Shown here: one piece after another, positions 9,983-18,847 of the stretch | Position numbering within the stretch: position 1 is the first letter of the stretch | How the letters are laid out: each line of letters starts with the position of its first letter | NCBI RefSeq assembly: GCF_000685075.1 | Contig: NZ_BAYD01000037.1 | Location: forward strand, 29,656-93,655 | Direction of reading: 5' to 3' | From: Paraburkholderia oxyphila NBRC 105797 | GTDB lineage: Bacteria; Pseudomonadota; Gammaproteobacteria; Burkholderiales; Burkholderiaceae | Length of the DNA: 64,000 bases | Notes under the pieces: generated by a model | Told to the model about the DNA's origin: nothing | Seen by the model: only the letters and a program-made list of their open reading frames with translations | Database searches by the model: none | Translations under genes and position numbers: made by a program

Positions 9983-10512
9983 TTCGCGAAATTCTCAGGA
10001 TGGGCGATCCGCGCCTGCTCGGCATCGCCAGACCGGTCGACCATTTCGATACACCCGAGCTGCACGAACTGATCGCCGACATGTTCGACACGATGCACGC
10101 AGCGAATGGGGCGGGGCTCGCCGCTCCGCAGATCGGCGTCGACCTGCAGGTCGTGATCTTCGGCTTCGAAGACAACGAGCGCTATCCCGAAGCGCCGTCG
10201 GTGCCGCGCACGGTGTTGATCAATCCGGTCATTCATCCGCTCTCGCACGACATGGAAGAGGGCTGGGAAGGCTGCCTCTCGGTGCCGGGCATGCGCGGCG
10301 CGGTGAGCCGCTATTCGATGATCCGCTACGACGGCTTCGACCAGTTCGGCAACCCCATCGAACGCGTGGCGGAAGGCTTTCACGCGCGCGTGGTCCAGCA
10401 CGAATGCGACCATCTGATCGGCAAGCTGTACCCCATGCGGATTACCGACTTCTCGAAGTTCGGCTTCACCGACATCCTGTTCCCCGATCTCGACCCGAAG
10501 CGCGACGATTGA
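9979..10512 (+). CDS. def: Peptide deformylase
   Basis: Removes the formyl group from the initiator methionine of nascent proteins; Fe/Zn enzyme at the ribosome. At 177 aa all three signature motifs are present: GAGLAAPQIGV (motif 1), EEGWEGCLSVPGMRG with the metal-binding Cys (motif 2) and QHECDHLIGKLYP with two metal His and catalytic Glu (motif 3). It overlaps the ligA stop by four bases. This is likely one of two def paralogues, since Burkholderiaceae usually keep another copy beside fmt. Confidence 0.96.
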   Translation: MIREILRMGDPRLLGIARPVDHFDTPELHELIADMFDTMHAANGAGLAAPQIGVDLQVVIFGFEDNERYPEAPSVPRTVLINPVIHPLSHDMEEGWEGCLSVPGMRGAVSRYSMIRYDGFDQFGNPIERVAEGFHARVVQHECDHLIGKLYPMRITDFSKFGFTDILFPDLDPKRDD

Positions 10513-10543
10513 GGACGCTCGCGCACGAAAGGCGGCGCGCATG

Positions 10544-10575
10544 AAAAACGGGAGCCACGCGGCTCCCGTTTTTTG
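10544..10575. terminator. Bidirectional terminator between def and the RluF-like gene
   Basis: The arms AAAACGGGAGCC and GGCTCCCGTTTT around the loop ACGC, with A-rich and T-rich flanks, form a strong hairpin. It lies between convergent genes (def on plus, the pseudouridine synthase on minus) and can serve both. Confidence 0.9.
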
Positions 10576-10614
10576 TTCCATCCGCCCGCACGCGATGCAC
10601 GAGCTTCAGCGGCT

Positions 10615-12690
10615 TCAGAACGCTTCGTCCGCCGACAGATAGCGCCATTGCCCTTGCGGCAGCGCGCCCAGCAGCACGCGGCCCATGCGCACGCGCTTCA
10701 GACCCACCACCTTCAGCCCGACCAGTTCGCACATGCGGCGGATCTGGCGCTTCTTGCCTTCGCGCAGCACGAAACGCAGTTGCTCGCCGTTCTGCCAGCT
10801 CACCATCGCGGGCTTGAGCGGGACGTCGTCGAGCGAGAGGCCGTGACGCAGCTTCGCCAGCAACTCAGGCGGGAAGTGCTGGTCGACTTCGGTCTCGATA
10901 TCGTCGTAGGTGACACGCACGAGGTATTCCTTGTCGATATCGGAGCTCTCGCCAATCAACTGCTTCGCCACGCGGCCGTCCTGGGTCAGGACGAGCAGAC
11001 CTGTCGAGTCGATGTCGAGGCGGCCCGCCGGCGCGAGCGTACGCAGGTGTTGCGCCGAAAAGCGGATGCCCGAGTGGTCGCCGTCCCAGTGATTGCCGGC
11101 GGTAATGAGCGTGGCTGCCGGCTCATAGCCGTCTTCGGCTTGACCCGAGACATAGCCCACCGGCTTGTGCAGCAGGATGGTCACCTGGCGCGCCTGCGCG
11201 GCGAGCGCGGCGGGGTCGACTTCGATGCGCTGCTCCGGCGTGACTTTAGCGCCGAGCGTGTCGACGACTTCGCCGTCCACATAGACCCAGCCTTTCTCGA
11301 TCCATTCGTCGGCCTCGCGGCGCGAGCATAGGCCCAGCTCCGACATGCGCTTGGACAGTCGCAGTGCGTTGTCGCTGTCGACTTCCGCGCGCGCTGCGCG
11401 CTGGGGCGCCTGGTCGGCGCTCTTGGCGAAGGATTTCGGTGCGGGCTTGCGTGCACGCGTGTCTTCCGCGCCGCGCCGCTCGCCTGCGTTGTCCCAGGAG
11501 GATTTCACCGGGCGCGCGAAGCCGCGGTCGTTGCGCGGGCGCCGGTCGTCGGAGCCTTCGTCGCGGCGAAATGCCGGGCGATCGCCACGCGGTGCGGCTC
11601 CCGGTGCTCGGCGCTCGGCCGGGAACGCGCGGCGTTCCTGGTTTTCCCCGCGTGGGCGGCCGGGGCGCCGGTCGTCGTTGTCGTCGCGGCGGGCGGGGCG
11701 GCGTTCGCCACTTTCATCGCGCGAGCGGAAGGGGCGACGGCCTTCGTCATCGCCTCGGGGCGCGAAGCGGCGCTCGCCGCCTTCGTCGCGCGAGCGGAAC
11801 GGACGCTGGCCTGCGTCGTCGCTGCGGCGCGCGGGGCGGCGTTCGCCACCTTCGTCGCGTGCACGGAAGGGGCGTCGTTCTTCGCCCTCGCCGCGGGGCG
11901 TGAAGCGGCGTTCGCCGCCTTCATCGCGCGAGCGGAACGGACGCTGGCCTGCGTCGTCGCTGCGCCGCGCGGGGCGGCGTTCGCCACCTTCGTCGCGAGA
12001 GCGGAAGGGGCGTCGTTCTTCGCCCTCGCCGCGGGGCGTGAAGCGGCGTTCGCCGCCTTCGTCGCGTGAGCGGAACGGACGCTGGCCTGCGTCGTCGCTG
12101 CGACGCGCGGGGCGACGCTCGCCGCCTTCATCGCGCGCACGGAACGGACGTTGGCCCTCGTTATCGCCGCGGGGCGTGAAGCGTCGTTCGCCACCTTCGT
12201 CGCGTGCACGGAACGGGCGTCGTTCTTCACCCTCGGCGCGGCCGCCAGGACCACGTCGCCGGTCGTCGCCTTCGGGGCGGCGTGCGAAGCGGCGCTCATC
12301 GCCTTCGCCGCGGCCACGCGCAAAGCCGCGCTCATCGCCTTCGGCGCGGCGTGCCGGCCGCGCGTCGCGGTCCCACGATTTGCCGGTGCGCGGCGCGTCG
12401 CCCCTGGCGCCCGAATCGCGGCTGCGACGCTCGTCGCCATAGCCGCCGCCTTCGCGCGGCGCGCGAGGGGGACGGCCCGACGTGTCGCGCTCGCGCGCCG
12501 TTGCCGGTTTCCCGGCGGTGGGTTTCCCACCCGGTTTCGCCGTGGACGGGCGCGCCTGTGCGGGCCGCCCTTCAGCCGGCCGCGCCTCAGCCGGCCGCAC
12601 TGGCTTGCGGGCGGTCGTGCTGCCGCGGCGGACGGGGGCGCGTTCGGGCGTGGTCGGGCGCGGATGTTTGGCTGTCAGTTTGGCTCGCAT
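10615..12690 (-). CDS. 23S rRNA pseudouridine synthase, RluF-like, with very long repeat-rich N-terminal extension
   Basis: RsuA/RluB/E/F-family pseudouridine synthase, 691 aa; E. coli RluF has about 290. The C-terminal 250 residues are canonical: an S4 RNA-binding domain (LRLSKRMSELGLCSRREADEWI), LHKPVGYVSG, the catalytic-Asp motif GRLDIDSTGLLVLT, and the tail GKKRQIRRMCELVGLKVVGLKRVRMG. The tail and LGALPQGQWRYLSADE are closest to RluF (U2604), although the exact target U cannot be proven. Residues 1-440 are disordered, rich in R, G, E, D, P, and hold eight 23-residue repeats. The gene follows glnD with a 25-base gap, so the two are probably cotranscribed. Confidence 0.85.
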   Translation of the reverse strand: MRAKLTAKHPRPTTPERAPVRRGSTTARKPVRPAEARPAEGRPAQARPSTAKPGGKPTAGKPATARERDTSGRPPRAPREGGGYGDERRSRDSGARGDAPRTGKSWDRDARPARRAEGDERGFARGRGEGDERRFARRPEGDDRRRGPGGRAEGEERRPFRARDEGGERRFTPRGDNEGQRPFRARDEGGERRPARRSDDAGQRPFRSRDEGGERRFTPRGEGEERRPFRSRDEGGERRPARRSDDAGQRPFRSRDEGGERRFTPRGEGEERRPFRARDEGGERRPARRSDDAGQRPFRSRDEGGERRFAPRGDDEGRRPFRSRDESGERRPARRDDNDDRRPGRPRGENQERRAFPAERRAPGAAPRGDRPAFRRDEGSDDRRPRNDRGFARPVKSSWDNAGERRGAEDTRARKPAPKSFAKSADQAPQRAARAEVDSDNALRLSKRMSELGLCSRREADEWIEKGWVYVDGEVVDTLGAKVTPEQRIEVDPAALAAQARQVTILLHKPVGYVSGQAEDGYEPAATLITAGNHWDGDHSGIRFSAQHLRTLAPAGRLDIDSTGLLVLTQDGRVAKQLIGESSDIDKEYLVRVTYDDIETEVDQHFPPELLAKLRHGLSLDDVPLKPAMVSWQNGEQLRFVLREGKKRQIRRMCELVGLKVVGLKRVRMGRVLLGALPQGQWRYLSADEAF
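11683..12222 (-). repeat. In-gene tandem repeat: eight 23-aa (69-bp) units in two alternating types
   Basis: Codons for about residues 157-336 of the RluF-like protein consist of units based on RRPFRSRDEGGERR. Their second halves alternate between an F(T/A)PRG(E/D)-type ending and a PARRSDDAG-type ending, giving four copies of a 138-bp super-repeat. Near-identity of some units at the DNA level implies recent duplication and likely copy-number variation. Confidence 0.9.
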
Positions 12691-12715
12691 GGTTCTACGT
12701 CTTTCGCTGTTGCAT

Positions 12716-15295
12716 TCACACTGCTATCGCGCGCAGCAGTTCGGTTTCGACACGGATCTGTTGGCGGTTGTCGGACAAACCCGAGCCGTCGAGCAGAAAC
12801 ACGTCCTCCACGCGCTCGCCGAGCGTATTGATCCGCGCCGCCTGGACGCCGATGCGGTGCTCGGCCAGCACGCGCGCGATGGAATAAAGAAGGCCCGGCC
12901 GATCGTTCGCCGACACGGACAGGATGTAGTATTGGCCGCGCTCGTCGGCCCGCAGGTCGACCCGTGGCGTGACCGGGAAGGTGCGCGACAGGCGCGAGAG
13001 CCGCCCTTTGGACGGCTCCGGCAGCGGATTGCCGGACGCACTGAGGCGCTGGGCGAGCTCCTGCTCGACCAGGTTCGCGATATCGCGGTAATGCACGTCG
13101 CCCTCGGTGTGAGCGACGATGAAGTTGTCGAGCGCGTAGCCGTGACGTGTCGTACTCACGCGCGCATCGAGCACGGACAGGCCGCTGCGGTCGAAATAGG
13201 CGCACATGGTGGCGAACAGGTCCGGCCGGTCCTTCGCGTAGACGAGCACTTGCAGCGCCTCGCCAACCGGCGAGGGCCGCGCGCGCACGACGGGCGAGGG
13301 CGTCTCCACGTGGCGGTAGAGCACGCGCGTCTGCCATGCGATGTCGGCGGCGTCGTGGCGCAGGAAATAGCCGACGTCGAGCTTGTCCCACAACGCGCGG
13401 TGCGCATGCTCCGGCACCGTTTCGAGGCGCAGCAGCGCAAGCGCCAGCTCCTGGCGCGTCTTGAGCTCGGAATGCGCGTCGGGCTCGGCGCCGCCGAGCA
13501 CAGCGAGCGTCGAGCGGTAGAGGTCCTCGAGCAGCTTGCCTTTCCAGTTGTTCCAGACCTTGGGGCTCGTGCCGCGAATATCGGCGACGGTCAGCAGATA
13601 GAGCGCCGAAAGCCGCCGCTCCGCGCCCACCAGGTCGGCAAAGCGCTTCACCACTTCGGGGTCGCTCGTGTCCTGCTTCTGGGCGACCTGGCTCATGGTC
13701 AGGTGCTGCTGCACGAGCCACACGATCAGGTCGGCGTCTTCGCCCGTGATGTCATGCTCGCGGCAAAACCGCCGCGCGTCGGCCATGCCGAGCTGCGAGT
13801 GGTCGCCGCCGCGCCCCTTGGCGATATCGTGAAAGAGCGCCGCCACATAGAGCACCCAGGGCCGCTCGAAATTGGCGATGATCTGGCTGCAGAACGGGTA
13901 CTCATGCGCGTGCTCGGCCACGGCGAAGCGGCGGATGTTGCGCAGCACCATCAGGATGTGCTGATCGACCGTGTAGACGTGATAGAGGTCGTGCTGCATC
14001 TGCCCGACGATGCGCCGGAAGTTCAGCAGATAGCGGCCCAGCACGCTGGTCTGGTTCATGAGCCGCATGGCATGCGTGATGCCCGCGGGCTCCTTGATGA
14101 TCGCCATGAATAGGCGCCGGTTCTCCGGGTCGCGCCGCCAGTGCTGGTCCATCTTCTCGCGCGCGTTATACAGCGCGCGCATGGTGCGCGCCGAGAGGCC
14201 CTTCACGCCGGGCACTTGCTCGTAAAGCAGAAAGGCTTCGAGGATCGCGTGCGGTTCGCGCTCGAACACGTCGTCGGTCACGATCTCGATCATGCCCTGT
14301 TTTTCGACGAAGTGATCCGAGAGGGTGCGCGTAATGCCGCTCGTGCTCGGGAAGAGCTGCGCCTCGATGTTCTGGATCAGGATGGTCGAAAGCTGCGTGA
14401 CGGCCTTGGCGGCCCAGTAGTAGCGGCGCATGAGCTGCTCGCTCGCGCGCCGCGCCGCGCTTGCCGAGTAGCCGAAGCTTTCGGCCACGCTCGTCTGCAG
14501 GTCGAATACGAGGATGTCCTGGCGGCGGCCGGCGAGCACGTGCAGGCGCGCGCGCAGCGTTTTCAGGAACGCCTCATTGCGGCGCAGCTCACGCGCTTCG
14601 CGCTCGGTGATCAGTCCACGCTGATCGAGCTCTTTCCAACTGCTGCCAAATGACGCAGCCTCCGTGATCCAGAGGATCAATTGAAGATCGCGCAAGCCGC
14701 CGGGGCTTTCCTTGACGTTGGGCTCCAGCGCATAAGGCGTGTCCTGGAAGCGCGCATGGCGCTGGCGCATTTCCAGCACTTTCGCCTGGAAGAACGCGCG
14801 CGGGTCCATGGCGTCGCGGTAGCGTTGCGCGAAGTCGCCGAACAGCGTCGGGCTGCCCGTCAGACGGCGCGCTTCGAGAAGCGATGTGCGCACGGTCACG
14901 TCGTTCGCGGCCTCTTCGAGGCATTGCGAGACGCTGCGCACGCTGCTGCCGATTTCGAGTCCGAGGTCCCACGCAAGGCCGATGAAGCGCTCGATGCGCG
15001 ATTCGAGTGGCGCAAGTGCCTGGTCGTCGGGGAGCAGCACGAGAATATCGACGTCGGAGTACGGCGCGAGCTCGCCGCGCCCGAAGCCGCCCACGGCCAC
15101 GAGCGCGAGCGAGGCCGGCAGCTCGCACAGGCTCCAGGCGCGGCGCAGGGTGTCATCGGTAGTGCGGGCCAGCGCCCGCATCAGCGAATCGACGTTGGAC
15201 GCGCTCTTGAAGCGTTCGAGCAACAGGGCCTTGGCGGCCTTGTAGTCGGACTTCAGCGACGACGTATCGGGTGCGGCGACGGCGGGAACGCTCAT
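12716..15295 (-). CDS. glnD: Bifunctional PII uridylyltransferase/uridylyl-removing enzyme
   Basis: Nitrogen-status sensor that uridylylates PII proteins when glutamine is low and removes UMP when it is high. The length of 859 aa is typical. The nucleotidyltransferase motif GGFGRGELAPYSDVDIL is at residues 69-85. The PII-UR linker domain follows, and the HD hydrolase motif FHDIAKGRGGDHSQLG lies mid-protein. Two C-terminal ACT domains (YAKDRPDLFATMCAYFDRSG and SANDRPGLLYSIARVLAEHR) sense glutamine. It is downstream of map on the same strand, the order conserved in proteobacteria. Confidence 0.97.
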   Translation of the reverse strand: MSVPAVAAPDTSSLKSDYKAAKALLLERFKSASNVDSLMRALARTTDDTLRRAWSLCELPASLALVAVGGFGRGELAPYSDVDILVLLPDDQALAPLESRIERFIGLAWDLGLEIGSSVRSVSQCLEEAANDVTVRTSLLEARRLTGSPTLFGDFAQRYRDAMDPRAFFQAKVLEMRQRHARFQDTPYALEPNVKESPGGLRDLQLILWITEAASFGSSWKELDQRGLITEREARELRRNEAFLKTLRARLHVLAGRRQDILVFDLQTSVAESFGYSASAARRASEQLMRRYYWAAKAVTQLSTILIQNIEAQLFPSTSGITRTLSDHFVEKQGMIEIVTDDVFEREPHAILEAFLLYEQVPGVKGLSARTMRALYNAREKMDQHWRRDPENRRLFMAIIKEPAGITHAMRLMNQTSVLGRYLLNFRRIVGQMQHDLYHVYTVDQHILMVLRNIRRFAVAEHAHEYPFCSQIIANFERPWVLYVAALFHDIAKGRGGDHSQLGMADARRFCREHDITGEDADLIVWLVQQHLTMSQVAQKQDTSDPEVVKRFADLVGAERRLSALYLLTVADIRGTSPKVWNNWKGKLLEDLYRSTLAVLGGAEPDAHSELKTRQELALALLRLETVPEHAHRALWDKLDVGYFLRHDAADIAWQTRVLYRHVETPSPVVRARPSPVGEALQVLVYAKDRPDLFATMCAYFDRSGLSVLDARVSTTRHGYALDNFIVAHTEGDVHYRDIANLVEQELAQRLSASGNPLPEPSKGRLSRLSRTFPVTPRVDLRADERGQYYILSVSANDRPGLLYSIARVLAEHRIGVQAARINTLGERVEDVFLLDGSGLSDNRQQIRVETELLRAIAV

Positions 15296-15539
15296 GGGCT
15301 TCGATGCTGTTGGCGCGGTTGGGGGGAGGCCCGGCCGCGCGCGCGGACTGCCGGGCGGCGGACCGTGCGCTCGCGCGATGATGCCGGTTTGTGCCTGGGT
15401 GGTACTAGAACTAGAGTGGTGCCTGGGTATTGCCTGCTCGCCGCCGGATTTGTGCCAGATCGCGGCGGCTCTGCCGCGCGAGCGCGTGACACAAGGCTGG
15501 CGCAGCGTGTCGCGGCGGGAAGCGCTGCGCCTTGCCAGA

Positions 15540-16361
15540 TCAGGCCGCGGTGCCCGCCATCTGCGCGACGATCGCCGGCTTGGCCGGCGTGCCGGCCGAA
15601 ACCGTCAGCACTTCATAGCCCGTCTCGGTCACGAGCACGGTGTGCTCCCATTGCGCCGAGAGGCTGCGGTCCTTGGTCTTGACCGTCCACTGATCGGGCA
15701 TGGTGCGGATCTCGCGGCGGCCGGCGTTGATCATCGGCTCGACGGTGAAGATCATGCCGGGCAGCAGCTCGACGCCCGTGCCGGGGCGGCCGTAGTGGAG
15801 CACCTGCGGCTCGTCGTGGAACACCGTGCCGATGCCGTGGCCGCAATATTCGCGCACGACGCTGTAGCCCTGCGATTCGGCGTAACGCTGGATCGCATGG
15901 CCGATATCGCCCAGATGGCCGCCCGGGCGGATCTGGTCGATGCCGAGCCACATGCATTCATACGTGGTCTGCGCGAGGCGCTTCGCGAGAATCGACCCTT
16001 CGCCGACGATGAACATGCGGCTCGTATCGCCGAAATAGCCTTCCTTGATGACGGTGATGTCGATATTGAGCGTGTCGCCGTTCTTCAGCGTCTTGTCGCC
16101 CGGAATACCGTGACAGATCACGTCGTTCACCGAGGTGCAGATGGCCTTCGGGTAGGGCGGGTAGCCGGGCGGCTGATAATTCAGCGGCGCGGGCACCGTG
16201 CCTTGCACGTTGGTCATGTATTCGTGACAAAGCCGGTCGAGCTCGCCCGTGGTCACGCCTGCTACGACGAACGGCGTAATGTAGTCGAGCACCTCGCTCG
16301 CCAGCCGGCAGGCGACGCGCATCTGCGCGATGTCGTGTTCGTTCTTGATCGAAATGGCCAT
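15540..16361 (-). CDS. map: Type I methionine aminopeptidase
   Basis: Cytoplasmic metalloprotease that removes the initiator Met. At 273 aa it is of family size. The five metal ligands are visible: Asp in NIDITVIKEG, Asp in GYFGDTSRMF, His in YCGHGIGTVFHDEP, Glu in MIFTVEPMI and Glu in AQWEHTVLVTE. It is divergent from rpsB, as in E. coli, and upstream of glnD (244-base gap). The C-terminal tail after EVLTVSAG is short and Ala-rich. Confidence 0.97.
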   Translation of the reverse strand: MAISIKNEHDIAQMRVACRLASEVLDYITPFVVAGVTTGELDRLCHEYMTNVQGTVPAPLNYQPPGYPPYPKAICTSVNDVICHGIPGDKTLKNGDTLNIDITVIKEGYFGDTSRMFIVGEGSILAKRLAQTTYECMWLGIDQIRPGGHLGDIGHAIQRYAESQGYSVVREYCGHGIGTVFHDEPQVLHYGRPGTGVELLPGMIFTVEPMINAGRREIRTMPDQWTVKTKDRSLSAQWEHTVLVTETGYEVLTVSAGTPAKPAIVAQMAGTAA

Positions 16362-16500
16362 GGTGTGCGCCCGAAAATGCAGTCGAATATCAAATTATCG
16401 CACCTTATCCACACGGTCGCAGGCTTTTGAATCGCGTGGCGGGCGCCGGGAGGCAGGCTGGTGCGCTACTGGCGCGCCCTTTCCGAGGGTAATAGCTGGC

Positions 16501-16530
16501 TTGAGTGCGGTCAGTTTTACGTGCTATAAT
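16501..16530 (+). promoter_or_regulatory. Sigma-70 promoter of rpsB-tsf
   Basis: TTGAGT at 16501-16506 and TATAAT at 16525-16530 are separated by 18 bases, and an extended -10 TGC precedes TATAAT. This implies a leader of about 210 nt before rpsB at 16748. Strong promoters of this form are expected for ribosomal protein genes. Confidence 0.8.
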
Positions 16531-16536
16531 CTTCGG

Positions 16537-16747
16537 CTAAGTCGCTCGCTGTATCTTTCGAAAGAAGGGTGTGGGAGTCGATTATGCCTGCTGTCGCCGC
16601 GGGCAAAAAATACCGGCGTCAAGTTTGTAGAAATCGTTGAAATCGCAAGCCGGCGCATCCAGGGTGTCGGGCGCGCCAGTCCTGAAAGAGGGCGGCGCAC
16701 CGATGCGGCAGCCGGCTTAAGACCCAACCCTAGCGGAGAATTGAAAC
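16537..16747 (+). promoter_or_regulatory. Long 5' leader of rpsB (candidate S2 autoregulatory region)
   Basis: About 210 nt lie between the promoter and rpsB with no gene. In E. coli, S2 represses rpsB-tsf translation through a structured leader. This leader contains self-complementary stretches (for example CTTTCGAAAG near 16555) and ends in AGCGGAG before the start codon. The regulatory role is inferred from family knowledge. Confidence 0.4.
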
Positions 16748-17503
16748 ATGGCAGTTACCATGCGCCAAATGCTGGAAGCCGGTGTCCACTTCGGTCACCA
16801 GACGCGCTTCTGGAACCCCAAGATGGCCCCGTTCATCTTCGGTCATCGCAACAAGATTCACATCATCAACCTCGAAAAGACGCTGCCGATGTACAACGAC
16901 GCGCTGAAGTACGTGCGTCAACTGGCAGCGAACCGCGGCACGATCCTGTTCGTGGGCACGAAGCGTCAATCGCGTGACACGATCGCCGAAGAGGCAGCGC
17001 GCGCTGGCATGCCGTTCGTGAACGCACGCTGGCTCGGCGGCATGCTGACCAACTTCAAGACGCTGAAGGTTTCGATCAAGCGCCTGAAGGACATGGAAGC
17101 GGCCGTGGAGGCGGGCGAGCTCGAGAAGATGAGCAAGAAGGAAGCGCTCCTGTTCGAACGCGAAATCGCCAAGCTGCAAAAGTCGATCGGTGGCGTGAAG
17201 GACATGGGCGGCATTCCTGACGCAATCTTCGTGGTCGACGTCGGCTACCACAAGATCGCCGTGACGGAAGCCAACAAGCTGGGCATCCCCGTCATCGCCG
17301 TGGTCGACACGAACCACTCGCCGGAAGGCATCGACTACGTGATCCCGGGCAACGACGACGCCAGCAAGGCTGTCGCGCTGTACACGCAAGGCGTGGCTGA
17401 TGCAATCCTCGAAGGCCGTGCAAACTCGGTGAACGAAGTGGTTGCAGCTGTGCGCGGCAACGACGGCGACGACGAGTTCGTCGAGGTCAGCCCGGAGGCG
17501 TAA
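16748..17503 (+). CDS. rpsB: 30S ribosomal protein S2
   Basis: Small-subunit protein required for S1 binding and initiation. At 251 aa it is full length. Conserved stretches include MRQMLEAGVHFGHQTRFWNPKM, FVGTKRQSRDTIAEEA, ARWLGGMLTNFKT and the C-terminal AVVDTNHSPEGIDYVIPGNDD. A GGAG ribosome-binding site is close upstream. It is followed by a terminator-like hairpin and then tsf, the universal order. Confidence 0.99.
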   Translation: MAVTMRQMLEAGVHFGHQTRFWNPKMAPFIFGHRNKIHIINLEKTLPMYNDALKYVRQLAANRGTILFVGTKRQSRDTIAEEAARAGMPFVNARWLGGMLTNFKTLKVSIKRLKDMEAAVEAGELEKMSKKEALLFEREIAKLQKSIGGVKDMGGIPDAIFVVDVGYHKIAVTEANKLGIPVIAVVDTNHSPEGIDYVIPGNDDASKAVALYTQGVADAILEGRANSVNEVVAAVRGNDGDDEFVEVSPEA

Positions 17504-17524
17504 GCTGCCCCCGTGTCCGGCAAG

Positions 17525-17557
17525 AAAAGGGGGCTTTCCATAGGCCCCTTTTTTTTA
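17525..17557 (+). terminator. Terminator or attenuator between rpsB and tsf
   Basis: AAAAGGGGGC pairs with GGCCCCTTTT across a short loop and is followed by a run of T. Partial termination here would give more S2 than EF-Ts message, as known in other bacteria. Confidence 0.8.
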
Positions 17558-17715
17558 AGCCGTGGCGTTCGAAGCCGCGTCATATGGGCGGCACCGTAGT
17601 CCTGTAGAAGCAGCTGTAAAAAAGCGTTTCAGCACGGTATTTACGGAAACGAATTCCTGCCTGCCGCATCGAACCATGCGGCTGGCGTGTACCAGACAGA
17701 TTCAAGGAGCGAATG

Positions 17716-18597
17716 ATGGCGGCAATTACCGCAAGCATGGTGGCAGAACTGCGCGCGAAGACCGATGCGCCGATGATGGAATGCAAGAAGGCGCTGACGG
17801 AAGCCGACGGCGACCTGGCACGCGCTGAAGAACTCCTGCGCGTGAAGCTCGGCAACAAGGCGAGCAAGGCCGCATCGCGCGTCACGGCTGAAGGCGTGAT
17901 CGCTTCGTTCATCGGCGGCAATGCTGGCGCCGTGGTCGAACTGAACTGCGAAACCGACTTCGTTGCGAAGAACGACGACTTCCTCGCGTTCGCCAACACG
18001 GTGGCCGAGCTGGTCGCCACGCAAAACCCGGCTGACGTCGCTGCTCTGTCGGCTCTGCCGCTGGAAGGCTCGACGGTCGACGCAGTGCGCCTCGCACTGG
18101 TCGGCAAGATCGGCGAAAACGTCTCGATCCGCCGTTTCGCGCGCTTCGAAACCGCCAACAAGCTGGCTGCGTACCTGCACGGCACGCGCATCGGCGTGCT
18201 GGTCGAGTACACGGGCGCTGAAGAGCAGGTCGGCAAGGACGTCGCGATGCACGTCGCCGCGATGAAGCCGGTCTCGCTGTCGTCGGACGACGTGCCGGCC
18301 GAGCTGATCGCCAAGGAGCGCAGCATCGCCGAGCAAAAGGCGGCCGAATCGGGCAAGCCGGCTGAGATCGTCGCGAAGATGGTCGACGGCTCGGTCCAGA
18401 AGTACCTGAAGGAAGTCTCGCTGCTGAACCAGCCGTTCGTGAAGAACGACAAGCAGACGATCGAGCAGATGCTCAAGGCAGCGAACAGCTCGGTGCAGAA
18501 GTTCGCGCTCTTCGTCGTCGGCGAAGGCATCGAGAAGCGTCAGGACGACTTCGCAGCCGAAGTGGCCGCACAAGTCGCTGCTGCAAAGCAGCAATAA
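17716..18597 (+). CDS. tsf: Translation elongation factor Ts
   Basis: Nucleotide exchange factor that regenerates EF-Tu-GTP. At 293 aa it has the N-terminal UBA-like motif MVAELRAKTDAPMMECKKAL and the EF-Tu contact loop CETDFVAKNDDF. Two adjacent ATGs exist at 17713 and 17716. AGGAG at 17705-17709 sits six bases before 17716 but only three before 17713, so 17716 is chosen and gives the usual MAAITASM start. It is cotranscribed with or follows rpsB. Confidence 0.97.
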   Translation: MAAITASMVAELRAKTDAPMMECKKALTEADGDLARAEELLRVKLGNKASKAASRVTAEGVIASFIGGNAGAVVELNCETDFVAKNDDFLAFANTVAELVATQNPADVAALSALPLEGSTVDAVRLALVGKIGENVSIRRFARFETANKLAAYLHGTRIGVLVEYTGAEEQVGKDVAMHVAAMKPVSLSSDDVPAELIAKERSIAEQKAAESGKPAEIVAKMVDGSVQKYLKEVSLLNQPFVKNDKQTIEQMLKAANSSVQKFALFVVGEGIEKRQDDFAAEVAAQVAAAKQQ

Positions 18598-18661
18598 AGG
18601 CCGCGCAAGCCTTTAAGCAAGCCGTACCGCAGTAAAAGCCTCACCGCAGTACCGTAGCAAG

Positions 18662-18743
18662 CCGCGGCGGAGTGATCCGCCGCGGTGGGCAGCATAGCGA
18701 CGCCCGATGTAGCGGCGCCTTGCGCGGCGGACTCCCGCCGCGC
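18662..18743. repeat. Twin GC hairpins between tsf and pyrH
   Basis: CCGCGGCGGA/TCCGCCGCGG (18662-18685, 4-base loop) and GCGCGGCGG/CCGCCGCGC (18722-18743, 4-base loop) are both perfect stems sharing the CGCGGCGGA core. Neither has a T tract, so they are probably RNA-stabilising or pausing structures, or small palindromic repeats, rather than classical terminators. Confidence 0.7.
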
Positions 18744-18847
18744 CCCGTGGCGCAAATCTTCGCTATTCTGGCGGCGCTTGCCCCAAGCCGTATTTCACCC
18801 CTACAGTTTCAAGTTATTGCCCTTTGCGCGCGATCCTGGATACCTCC

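Noticed and set aside
11683..12222. Regular repeats considered as a CRISPR array
   Set aside because: Units are contiguous, in frame and coding; there are no unique spacers.
11345..12442. Ser/Arg-rich plus-strand frame across the RluF-like repeats
   Set aside because: It is the complement of the repeat array and has only low-complexity sequence.
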